This document shows, piece by piece, positions 54,101-61,420 of a stretch of 64,000 nt of DNA. How positions within the stretch are numbered: the first letter of the stretch is position 1; the number at the start of each line of letters is the position of its first letter. Location: NCBI GenBank assembly GCA_021405325.1, contig QWII01000019.1, positions 164,772 to 228,771 of the forward strand, read 5' to 3'. Made by a program: the position numbers and the translations under genes. Source of the DNA: Caldilinea sp. CFX5. GTDB taxonomy: Bacteria; Chloroflexota; Anaerolineae; Caldilineales; Caldilineaceae. Under the pieces are notes generated by a model. It worked only from the letters and a program-made list of their open reading frames with translations. It was not told where the DNA came from and did no database searches.

Positions 54101-56250
54101 GCGCCACCAGCGCTCTGAGCGACGCCACCGCGGGCGATTTCACCGTCCAGATCGGCGGCACAGCAGCGACCATTGTCAACGGTGCGCCGGTGGGCGATCA
54201 ATTCTGGTTGATGGTGCGCCCGGCGGCGGGAACCTACAGCGCCGGCAGCAAATATGACCTAAGCGTCACCTGGAACGGACATGGTAGCGACAGCGAGACC
54301 CGCGCTATCCTCTTCACCGAGCGGGAGATTACCGACCGCGCCGTGGTCATCGACCGCTCCGGCAGCATGGCCGACTATGACAAGATGGCCGCCGCCCAGA
54401 ATGCCGCCCGCCTCTTTATCGACCAATCGCTGGCTGATGATCGCATTGCCGTGGTGAGCTTTAGCACCAATTCGAGTGTCAACTATGCGACGACGCTGGT
54501 GCCGAACTTGGGGCCGACCGCCGTGTTGGACGCAGCCAAGGCGACGGTCAACGGCTTGACGCCCAGCGGCATGACCGCCATCGGCAAAGGTTTGCTCGAC
54601 GGGCAGGGCCAGGTGACAGCCGCCCCTGCCGACCACAGCGTGGCCGATGTGGTGATTCTCCTGAGCGATGGCATGGAAAATGTCGATCCGCTCTATCACA
54701 CCCCGGCGGTCGAAGGGGTGATTGAGCCGAGTGATACGATTGTGCATACGGTGGCGGTCGGCCCGGCCAGCGCCGGTTTCCACAGCTTGCTGGAAGAGAT
54801 TGCCAACAGCAACGGCGGTGAGTTCCGTGCCGTGAACGAAGCGGGGGCCGGTCTGATGATGGCGGCTGACGCCAGCGCCGCCGCAGCAACGCCACAGGTT
54901 GGCATCGACGCCTGGCCGCAGACTCTGCCCAACCGCTTGGGTGATGTCTATAAGCAATATGCCGAGGAGATTCTCAACGAGAGCCGCCTCTTCCAGGCGC
55001 GCGGTGTGGGTAATCCGGCCAGCACCGGCGCCCCGCAGAGCTTTACGGTCAACGTGCCGGATGGCTTGAGCCGCATCAACTTCTCGTTCAACTGGGCGCA
55101 GCCAAGCGTCAACAGCTTCTTCCAGGTGGTCGATCCGAAGCAGAATGTCTACTACTTCAAATTTGGCGACCCGGCCAACAAGAATTGCCGGGGTGACGAC
55201 ACCCATATCGTCTGCATCATCGACGCTCCGATTGCCGGCGCTTGGACGATGAGCTTCCGGGTAGGCGGTGAGGCGAATGAGTGGGCCATGTGGGTCAGCG
55301 CCCGTGCGTCGGTCAACTTCCACCTCTGGGTCGGCACACCGGAGCGGCAACGGGTGATGGGTGAGCCGGTGCATCTGTTGGGCTTCCTGGGTCAGGGGGA
55401 AAAGGGGTTGGTCGGCCAGTCGATCAAGCTCAACATCTTCTACCCCGGCGGCGGCTCCCGTCCGTTGGAACTCTTTGACGACGGCTTGCATGGCGATGGG
55501 CAGAAGAATGACGGGTTGTATGGCAATTTCTTTGGCGAAGGGCGCGTGCCGGGCGCGTATGCGGTGCGTGGCATGGCGCAAGGGCAAGACCTGCTCAACC
55601 AGCCCTACACGCTCTTCAAGAACACCGGTTTCCATCTGCGCCCCAAAGTGGTCTATGTCCACAAGGGCGACCTGGATACGGCCAACGCCTACCGTCAGTT
55701 GATTGAGGACAATGGTGTGGCGGTTGATCAACTGAACATGGCGCAACTGCCCACGGCGGATCTGCGCCCCTACAGCCTGGTGATCGTCGCCCCGGAAACC
55801 GGCGACCTGAGTGAATGGGGTACGGACGCAATGGTGCGCCGCATTGTCGAGTTCAAGCTGCCGGTGCTGGGGCTGGGCAAGGGAGGCTACGCCTTCTTTG
55901 GCAAGCTCAAGCTGGACATTGGCTGGGGCAACGGCGCCCATGGTACGGGTGACAGCGTGGTGCGGGAGAATTTCAACGACCCATTCTGGCACTATCCCTA
56001 TGACTTCCTGGTGGCCGAACAGCGCATCTGGCAACTCTACGCCGAACCGAGTCCACGGGTGGGCATCTTCCTGGGCAATCAGCCCACCGGCGTACAGGTC
56101 TTTGGCTATAACAACACTCAAGGCCAATACGCCGACCTGATCATGGAAGATGGTCGCTACCTGCTTTGGGGCTTTGACAAAGGGCCGAAGAGTATGACGG
56201 ACGATGGGCGGAAGTTGCTGGTGAATGCGGTTTATCGCACGATGCAGTAA
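51142..56250 (+). CDS. Secreted subtilisin with VWA domain and duplicated end domains
   Basis: 1702 residues; ATG 51142 has AAGGAG 5 bases upstream. Signal peptide about 15-42. An N-terminal domain (about 50-280) and a C-terminal domain (about 1495-1702) resemble each other: V-x-Y-(L/V)-H-(R/K)-G-D, G-x-G-G-x-A-F-x-G-K-L, and Y-(F/L)-L-W-G-(L/F). Between them lie the S8 protease (D502, H532, S716 in G-T-S-M-A-A-P), a PPC/beta domain (about 805-960) and a VWA domain with the metal site D-R-S-G-S (about 1068-1250). Residues 96-102 read M-L-P-L-I-T-R, an internal copy of the C-terminal tail of other exported proteins. The role is probably an adhesive surface protease. Confidence 0.85.
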   Translation: MYPHPLLRSQRFRRGCHWLLIVALLLNLVGQMALPVTTAHAAEATTTATGPVRVAYLHRGDAATAQSFADLLNANGFTVQAFGFSSTPVAQPFKVMLPLITRGGATGAEAATPQQVGALPNFAAFDLIIIAADTGAGDQWQPEAGLLEAVRDAGLPVIALGAGGHAFLGKLGLPIGHPNGSSSTTTTVQVGELGASQSLYEGMTLPGDNLLAIYTSAQNVIAPPLTEAPVDGARLAGLPGGANLYPLAKAGRYFLWGLAGAPSAMTDTGKQLFLNLARFATEKWEIQLRARTFTPTPGLDAALVTALQGSSGLHAFAQLSRQPSEEERKALSAIGITLVSFVGDSLYTAFVTPTPDANHPTFLGLVRWLGPIQPTDKIDPKIVAGQFEPWADNGDDTVKLLIHFHEDVAADAAVAQLTQAGIAHQPFSEHVYSANVAKGAIAQVAALDGVRWIEEGPLPNLPENDSTRVEMNVDGAQAASINGASIFYAGLDGSGVKVAVFDSGINADNSPGNGHNDFAGRLLRTMDDSNSHGSHVAGIIGASGANSVSNCPFPGGCTAFQMRGMAPGVRLAPYGDRSAGNFDDAVNNHGVEISNSSQYQTCGSYDAHAQLLDQFIRGDGMNGGTAVPAHQMVKSAGNSGTSGQYCDAAGYFAVTGSAKNLLMVGALEAQNNLNLRSSSSRGPTWDGRLKPDVMGIGCGHSTDNDSQGYVSKCGTSMAAPAVTGILALMTEQYHHSFGAGRPRPSTLRAVVVQNATDLIHDPAQPGFAEYGWNDPDSGQPVIYHAGPDWATGYGIADGQRAVNAIRAHNFVEGTVSPGDAQDTYVINVPAGTPELKFTLVWDDEPGNPMLAITAAQLVNNLDLTLEGPGGVVIRPWVLAPLPASADLPGGDADPIVRNTHIMAATRNVDNLNNTEQVQVANPAAGAWTIRINAASLPNGNAQPYSLAGDFRTLNIVSPQTGNVAEAGAPANPNVVPVVVEAVRSIDGATSALSDATAGDFTVQIGGTAATIVNGAPVGDQFWLMVRPAAGTYSAGSKYDLSVTWNGHGSDSETRAILFTEREITDRAVVIDRSGSMADYDKMAAAQNAARLFIDQSLADDRIAVVSFSTNSSVNYATTLVPNLGPTAVLDAAKATVNGLTPSGMTAIGKGLLDGQGQVTAAPADHSVADVVILLSDGMENVDPLYHTPAVEGVIEPSDTIVHTVAVGPASAGFHSLLEEIANSNGGEFRAVNEAGAGLMMAADASAAAATPQVGIDAWPQTLPNRLGDVYKQYAEEILNESRLFQARGVGNPASTGAPQSFTVNVPDGLSRINFSFNWAQPSVNSFFQVVDPKQNVYYFKFGDPANKNCRGDDTHIVCIIDAPIAGAWTMSFRVGGEANEWAMWVSARASVNFHLWVGTPERQRVMGEPVHLLGFLGQGEKGLVGQSIKLNIFYPGGGSRPLELFDDGLHGDGQKNDGLYGNFFGEGRVPGAYAVRGMAQGQDLLNQPYTLFKNTGFHLRPKVVYVHKGDLDTANAYRQLIEDNGVAVDQLNMAQLPTADLRPYSLVIVAPETGDLSEWGTDAMVRRIVEFKLPVLGLGKGGYAFFGKLKLDIGWGNGAHGTGDSVVRENFNDPFWHYPYDFLVAEQRIWQLYAEPSPRVGIFLGNQPTGVQVFGYNNTQGQYADLIMEDGRYLLWGFDKGPKSMTDDGRKLLVNAVYRTMQ

Positions 56251-56261
56251 GCTAATGTTTT

Positions 56262-56321
56262 AACCACAAAGGCACGAAGATCACGAAGTTTCCCCTTCGT
56301 GATCTTCGTGCCTTTGTGGTT
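56262..56321. repeat. Perfect 27-bp inverted repeat after the subtilisin gene
   Basis: Arms 56262-56288 and 56295-56321 with a 6-base loop; the arm contains GGCACGAAGATCACGAAG, a sequence style seen in intergenic repeats of other bacteria. No T-tract. Confidence 0.85.
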
Positions 56322-56459
56322 GTTTATCGCTTTGTTATTCAAGTTGATGTTCAACCATAATGCTCCTGAGACTTGATTTGCTGTGCAAATAGATCGCTAC
56401 AGCGCTTTTATCCGTCTCCTTCTGCGGATGGGAATGATACCAGATCAAAATATTTGGCG

Positions 56460-56612
56460 TCACCGGTATTCTTTGAGCAGGTCATCGATCCAGCTTTGCG
56501 TGGCGTCATCAAAGGCCGGCGGCGGGGGCGGTTGGCTGTAGTCGAGTGATAAGGCATAACCGGCTTTGTCGTAAATGGCGGCGACGACGGCTTTTGTAAT
56601 CGTTGGCGTCAT
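56460..56612 (-). pseudogene. C-terminal remnant of a DUF4058 gene
   Basis: 50 residues: A-I-Y-D-K-A-G-Y-A-L-S-L-D-Y-S-Q-P-P-P-P then W-I-D-D-L-L-K-E. DUF4058 proteins (~250 residues, common in cyanobacteria and Chloroflexota) end with this Y-D-x-A-G-Y ... D-Y-x-Q-P-P-x-P-P pattern. The rest is missing, so it is a decayed copy. Confidence 0.65.
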
Positions 56613-56663
56613 AAACGAGTGGCGCCGTGAGTGCGTTGCACAGGTCACAAGTACGCCACACGC

Positions 56664-56696
56664 AGAAGGCCGACTTTTGGCAAAAGTCGGCCTTCT
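56664..56696 (-). terminator. Hairpin terminator after the second subtilisin gene
   Basis: AGAAGGCCGACTTTT (56664-56678) pairs with AAAAGTCGGCCTTCT (56682-56696), 3-base loop, 22 bases beyond the stop at 56719. A/T edges could act as a U-run. Confidence 0.6.
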
Positions 56697-56718
56697 TTGG
56701 TCGCCCTACACAAGCACC

Positions 56719-58851
56719 TTAGCGCATGGCAAGCGGGAGGAAGAGGAGTTTGGCCGGCGCTGTTCTTAGCGTCGCCTCATTGCTATAGCCGCTCCAAAAG
56801 GCGCTTTGGGCAGGATCTTGGGTGCGGGCGCGCACGACGAAGTAGTAATCGCCGCCCGTGGGCAGGCCGGGCAGATCGAAAATGGTATAGCTGCTGGTTT
56901 GGGCCAGCGCCGTCATACCCAGCGGCTGATAAGGGCCACTCGGTTGACGAGCGTAGGCCACCTCAATGACGCTGTCGTTGCGCAGCGGTTGGGGCGTTGT
57001 CCAGTGCAGGACGATGCTGCCGGTGTGGGTGATCACTTGCAGTGCAACCGGGGTCGGGTTGGGGCTTTGATCTTGTCCGCCGATGATCAACGCGCTGCTA
57101 TCCAGGCCAACCGTGGCCGCGATGTGAGTCGCGCCGGGAGCGACAGTCACGATCACGGGCGCCGCCGTAGGCGGAACCGTAGCGCCGCCGCTGGCGCGTA
57201 GTTCGTAGGTAACGGTCGTCGTCGGCGGGGCAAGGAAGAAAAGGAAGTTACCGGCCGGGTCGCTGACCGCCGTCGCCAGTGGTTCTTGACCATTGGCAGC
57301 ATAGAGGGCAACGGTGGCCTGCACCTGTGTACCCAGAGCAGCAAATGTTTCATCACTGCCGGCCAGGCCATCGTTGTTGCTATCGATGAAAAGGGCGCCA
57401 TTGATCACCACAGCATTCGCCGTCATGGCGGTCATATCAATATCATAGGGACCGGCCATGCCATTGGCAAAGAAGAGCGGCTGGTGACGGGTGGCATTGC
57501 GCAGCTTGATGGTATAGGGCGCGTCTTTGGCAGCGTAGGTCACATCAAAGGTAAAGATACCGGCATGATTCGGGTAGGTGACAGCCAGACGGCGAGCGCC
57601 ATTTTGGGCATAGAGTTCAACGTAATTGGTGGTGGCGGTGTATGGCTCGGCGGCGGCCACTTCATCGGCATCGCGTTGACCATTCTGGTTGGCGTCAAAA
57701 TAGAGCGAGCCATACACCCGGTAGCGGTCGCCGGTGCAATAATCAGGGGCAGCGGCAGAGTGGGCGCGCCAGACTTTGGCTAGTTCCAACGCGGCGCCGG
57801 CATCGAGCAAACCATAACCATATTCGGGGTCAAAACCGGGCTTGCCGAGATCGCGAGCGGAGCGCATGATAATTTCCAACACATCCCAAGCAGAGAGATC
57901 GGGGCGGGCGGAGAAGAGCAGGGCCGCCACACCACTGGCATGAGGCGCCGCAAAAGAGGTGCCGCTGGCGCTGGCATAATCGCCCTGGCTATACCCCTTT
58001 TCACCGGAGACATCAGGGCCGTAGACCGCGACGCCGGGCGCAACAATGTCCACACCCAAGCCATAGGTGGAAAAGCTGGCCCGTTGCGCATTGCGATCCA
58101 CGGCGCCAACCCCTAATACACAATCATACGCGGCAGGGAAGAGCGCCTGATTCTGCCCCGTATTGCCGGCAGAGGCAACCACCAAGACGCCGCCATTGGT
58201 CGCATCGGCAATGGCCTGGCGTTCAAAACGATCATCGAGCGAACTGGCAAAGTTGATGTTGATCACACGGGTGCCCTGCCGTTCAGGACTGGCGGCGTAG
58301 TGGATCGGGTCTTGAAAATCATAGAAGGCTTCCAGCTCCGCATCGGCGACATCGAGCGCGCGGCCGGCACGGTTGCCGGGGCTGACCTTGATGGGCAGAA
58401 TCTGGACATTGCTGGCAATTCCGGCAGTGCCGCGGCCATTGTTGGCAGCAGCGGCAATGATGCCGGCGGCCAAGGTGCCATGCCCGTTCTCGTCGCGGGG
58501 CGGGCCTTGTAGATAAAAGGTGCGCGCATCAGGGTGAATATGGTCGGCCAGTTCCGGGTGATCAAAGTCGATGCCGGTGTCAATTAAGGCGACAACGACA
58601 CGCGGGTCGCCGTGGGTGTAGCGCCAGGCGGTTTGGACGTTGATCAGGTCGAGGCCATATTGTTCGCCGCGTTGATAATCAGGATCATTTGGCAAGATGG
58701 CGCCGTTTGTGGCATCATCGGCAGCCAAAAGCGGCAGCGTCGATCCGCAGGCAATCAGAATGCTCAACAGCGGTAGCCAACGCCGGCAGCGTTGCACCCA
58801 ACTTCTGGTGATGGCTACGGTTAATCTGAAGAGATACGTTTTTTGTTTCAT
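56719..58851 (-). CDS. Secreted subtilisin with FLPLAMR tail
   Basis: 710 residues. Signal peptide about 24-44. S8 catalytic residues: D91 (L-I-D-T-G-I-D-F-D), H124 (G-H-G-T-L-A-A-G) and S299 (G-T-S-F-A-A-P). The protease domain runs to about 365; then come two or three Ig/SdrD-B-like beta domains (Y-x-D-A-N-Q-N-G-Q-R-D, I-D-S-N-N-D-G-L-A-G) and an Fn3 domain, ending K-L-L-F-L-P-L-A-M-R. It degrades extracellular protein. A terminator follows at 56664-56696. Confidence 0.9.
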   Translation of the reverse strand: MKQKTYLFRLTVAITRSWVQRCRRWLPLLSILIACGSTLPLLAADDATNGAILPNDPDYQRGEQYGLDLINVQTAWRYTHGDPRVVVALIDTGIDFDHPELADHIHPDARTFYLQGPPRDENGHGTLAAGIIAAAANNGRGTAGIASNVQILPIKVSPGNRAGRALDVADAELEAFYDFQDPIHYAASPERQGTRVININFASSLDDRFERQAIADATNGGVLVVASAGNTGQNQALFPAAYDCVLGVGAVDRNAQRASFSTYGLGVDIVAPGVAVYGPDVSGEKGYSQGDYASASGTSFAAPHASGVAALLFSARPDLSAWDVLEIIMRSARDLGKPGFDPEYGYGLLDAGAALELAKVWRAHSAAAPDYCTGDRYRVYGSLYFDANQNGQRDADEVAAAEPYTATTNYVELYAQNGARRLAVTYPNHAGIFTFDVTYAAKDAPYTIKLRNATRHQPLFFANGMAGPYDIDMTAMTANAVVINGALFIDSNNDGLAGSDETFAALGTQVQATVALYAANGQEPLATAVSDPAGNFLFFLAPPTTTVTYELRASGGATVPPTAAPVIVTVAPGATHIAATVGLDSSALIIGGQDQSPNPTPVALQVITHTGSIVLHWTTPQPLRNDSVIEVAYARQPSGPYQPLGMTALAQTSSYTIFDLPGLPTGGDYYFVVRARTQDPAQSAFWSGYSNEATLRTAPAKLLFLPLAMR

Positions 58852-59044
58852 GATTATCTACGTTGCTCCGACAATTGACTGATCGACAATATAATACTTT
58901 TGCGAGATTTAGCGGTCTGCAATGACCGACTGCGGAGTATTGTAGTCAACAAATGGGTGATTTTGCATTGCATTTTGCTGTCAGCTTACATGCCGACATA
59001 AAACTTTTGACCGAGCTGATTACGCGAGGTATGGGGAGGAAGGG

Positions 59045-59410
59045 ATGAACCGTAAGGAAATGAATGAATTAGTTCAGCGGCAGGCTGTAAACTGGCAGCG
59101 TGGCGATGCCGACGCCATTCTCGCTGATTTTGCCGAAGATGCCGATTTTATCTCACCTGGCGGTACATGGCGTGGTCATGCCGCCATTCGCCAGGCTGTC
59201 GAAAACTTTTGGGACAGCGTTCATAGCGCCGAGGTACAAGTTGATCGGGTCTTTGGTGACGGCGCACAATGGGCCGTCGAGTGGCGCTGGAGCGAAGTGC
59301 GCCGTAGCGACGGACAACGGCACAGCGCCGACGATGCTATCATCTTTACTGTTAACGAGCAGGGCAAAATTACCTATTGGCGCGAATATTTTGATACGCG
59401 GAATTTTTAG
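59045..59410 (+). CDS. SnoaL-like/DUF4440 NTF2-fold protein
   Basis: 121 residues with the NTF2-like pattern: V-N-W-Q-R-G-D-A-D-A-I-L-A-D-F-A-E-D-A, then G-T-W-R-G-H-A-A-I, and a final E-Y-F-D-T-R. Such small folds bind ligands or isomerise polyketides. GGAGGAAGGG precedes the ATG. The stop codon touches the following inverted repeat. Confidence 0.75.
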   Translation: MNRKEMNELVQRQAVNWQRGDADAILADFAEDADFISPGGTWRGHAAIRQAVENFWDSVHSAEVQVDRVFGDGAQWAVEWRWSEVRRSDGQRHSADDAIIFTVNEQGKITYWREYFDTRNF

Positions 59411-59480
59411 CGTGATTTGTGATTTGTGCTGCGTGCCCTTCGACAGGCTCAGGGCACGCAGCACAAATCACAAATCACGC
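59410..59480. repeat. Perfect 30-bp inverted repeat overlapping both stop codons
   Basis: Arms 59410-59439 and 59451-59480 are exact; loop 11 bases. The centre CCCTTCGACAGGCTCAGGG is a widespread repeat core. The repeat includes the last base of the upstream stop and the trpB stop codon (59475-59477). Confidence 0.85.
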
Positions 59481-60845
59481 CGGAATTGCCGGGGTGTCGA
59501 TCTTGGCAATGGCGGCGTCGATCTCGGCCTGTGATAGTTCGTGGCGCTGAAGCTTGCCCGCAAAGTAAGCTTCATAGGCGCCCAAGTCAAAGTGACCGTG
59601 ACCACAGAGGTTGAAGAGAATGGTGCGCGACCGCCCTTCCTCTTTCGCCAGGTTGGCCTGCCGCACCGCCGAGGCGATGGCGTGGTTGGCTTCCGGCGCC
59701 GGGATAATGCCTTCGGTGCGGGCAAAGAGCACGCCGGCCTCAAAGCTCTCGATCTGGTCAACGGCTTCGGCTTCAATCAGCTTGTCCTTGAGCAACTGGC
59801 TGACAATGACGCCGGCGCCATGATAGCGCAGACCGCCGGCATGGATCTTGGCCGGCACAAAGGTATGACCGAGCGTAAACATGGGCAGCAGCGGCGTCAT
59901 GCCCACCGTGTCGCCAAAGTCATAGCGGAAGACGCCGCGCGTCAACTTAGGCGCCGAAGTTGGTTCGCTGGCGAGACAGCGAATCTGCTTGCCTGCGGTC
60001 AAGTTGAGGCGCAGGAAGGGGAAGGCGAGACCGGCAAAGTTGGAGCCGCCGCCAAAGGGTGCGATCACCACATCGGGCAAGTCGCCGGCCTTCTCCATCT
60101 GCTTGAGCGCTTCCTGGCCGATGATGGTCTGGTGCAGCAAGACATGATTCAAGACGCTGCCCAGCGCATATTTGGCGTCCGCATTCGTCGCCGCCACTTC
60201 GACTGCCTCGGAAATGGCAATGCCCAGGCTGCCCGGTGAATCGGGATCTTCGGCCAGAATCCGCCGCCCCGCCTCGGTGCGGGTGGAGGGCGACGGGTAG
60301 ACATCGGCGCCCCAGGTGTTCATCATCAGCTTGCGATAGGGCTTCTGCTCATAGCTGATCTTCACCATGTAGACTTCACAGGGAATATCAAAGTGCTTAC
60401 AGGCAAAACTGAGCGCGCTGCCCCATTGCCCGGCGCCCGTCTCCGTGGTAATGCGGCCGACGCCTTCCTGCTTGTTGTAATAGGCTTGCGGCACGGCGGT
60501 GTTCGGCTTGTGCGACCCGGCAGGGCTGACCCCCTCATATTTGTAATAGATCTTGGCGGGCGTATCGAGCGCTTTTTCCAGATTGTGGGCGCGATAGAGC
60601 GGCGTCGGTCGCCACAATTTATAGACATCACGCACTTCTTCGGGGATCGCCACCCAGCGCTCTTGGGAAACTTCCTGTTTGATTAGCGCCATTGGGAAGA
60701 GCGGGGCCAGGGCATCGGGGCCGATTGGTTCGTGTGTGGCCGGGTGTAGCGGCGGTAGCGGCTTGTTGGGCATGTCTGCCACAATGTTGTACCAATGTTC
60801 CGGGATCTCATCTTCGGTCAGGGTAATCTTGTGATAGTCGCTCAT
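59475..60845 (-). CDS. trpB: Tryptophan synthase beta-like enzyme (TrpB2)
   Basis: 456 residues from ATG 60845, with GGAGG upstream. The PLP lysine is K113 in [18 protein letters not shown] binds phosphate, and C-G-H-G-H-F-D near the end is typical. It has the long N-terminal arm and insert of TrpB2 proteins, which join indole to serine without requiring TrpA. No trpA is near, in keeping with TrpB2. Confidence 0.9.
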   Translation of the reverse strand: MSDYHKITLTEDEIPEHWYNIVADMPNKPLPPLHPATHEPIGPDALAPLFPMALIKQEVSQERWVAIPEEVRDVYKLWRPTPLYRAHNLEKALDTPAKIYYKYEGVSPAGSHKPNTAVPQAYYNKQEGVGRITTETGAGQWGSALSFACKHFDIPCEVYMVKISYEQKPYRKLMMNTWGADVYPSPSTRTEAGRRILAEDPDSPGSLGIAISEAVEVAATNADAKYALGSVLNHVLLHQTIIGQEALKQMEKAGDLPDVVIAPFGGGSNFAGLAFPFLRLNLTAGKQIRCLASEPTSAPKLTRGVFRYDFGDTVGMTPLLPMFTLGHTFVPAKIHAGGLRYHGAGVIVSQLLKDKLIEAEAVDQIESFEAGVLFARTEGIIPAPEANHAIASAVRQANLAKEEGRSRTILFNLCGHGHFDLGAYEAYFAGKLQRHELSQAEIDAAIAKIDTPAIPA

Positions 60846-60886
60846 GGTTCCTCCAGTTGATTGGGTTGATTGGGTCACGCGTAAAC

Positions 60887-61026
60887 ACAACAGCGGATTT
60901 GGGAAGGAACGGATTTACTACTGGCTTGGCGAGCAAAACGGATATAGTTCTCATGTGTGGATTGTTAGCAAGGGCCGGCATAACCTGACCGGCGCAAAAT
61001 CCGTTGCTTCCCAAATCCGCTGTTGT
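60887..61026. repeat. 30-bp inverted repeat with 80-base loop between divergent genes
   Basis: Arms 60887-60916 and 60997-61026 pair with one mismatch (GGATTTGGGAAG core). AATCCGCTGTTGT is repeated directly right after (61027-). The remaining part of 60846-61420 shows no gene. Confidence 0.75.
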
Positions 61027-61420
61027 AATCCGCTGTTGTGTTGTGGTTCTACCTTACTAAACCTTCCCATGATACACCAACTTCTAGCGCTTGTCTATTT
61101 TCCCTCTTGCGAAAAATGGCGGATTCATGTACCATAACACCGTTCGGCTTCACCTCGATCACCCACATTGCACCTGAGAAGCTCGTGCGCTTGCCTACCA
61201 AACTCACTAAAGCGGCTGCCGGCGCTAGATGTCTAACTTGCAAGGAAAATCAATCAATTTCCCCATAGAAATGTTGATTGACTTGTGGTAGACTAGCACT
61301 GCTTGGCAGTAAAGTTCATTGCGCAAAGTTCACCGTAGAATGTTTCCATTTCTATCCCATCGGCTACGGTCGCTTTGCCATCAATCCAGTGAGAAAGTTA
61401 GTGACAAAAGGAAATAATCT

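Noticed and set aside
54259..56127. 622-codon minus-strand ORF
   Set aside because: Antisense of the VWA and C-terminal part of the subtilisin gene, whose domains are clear.
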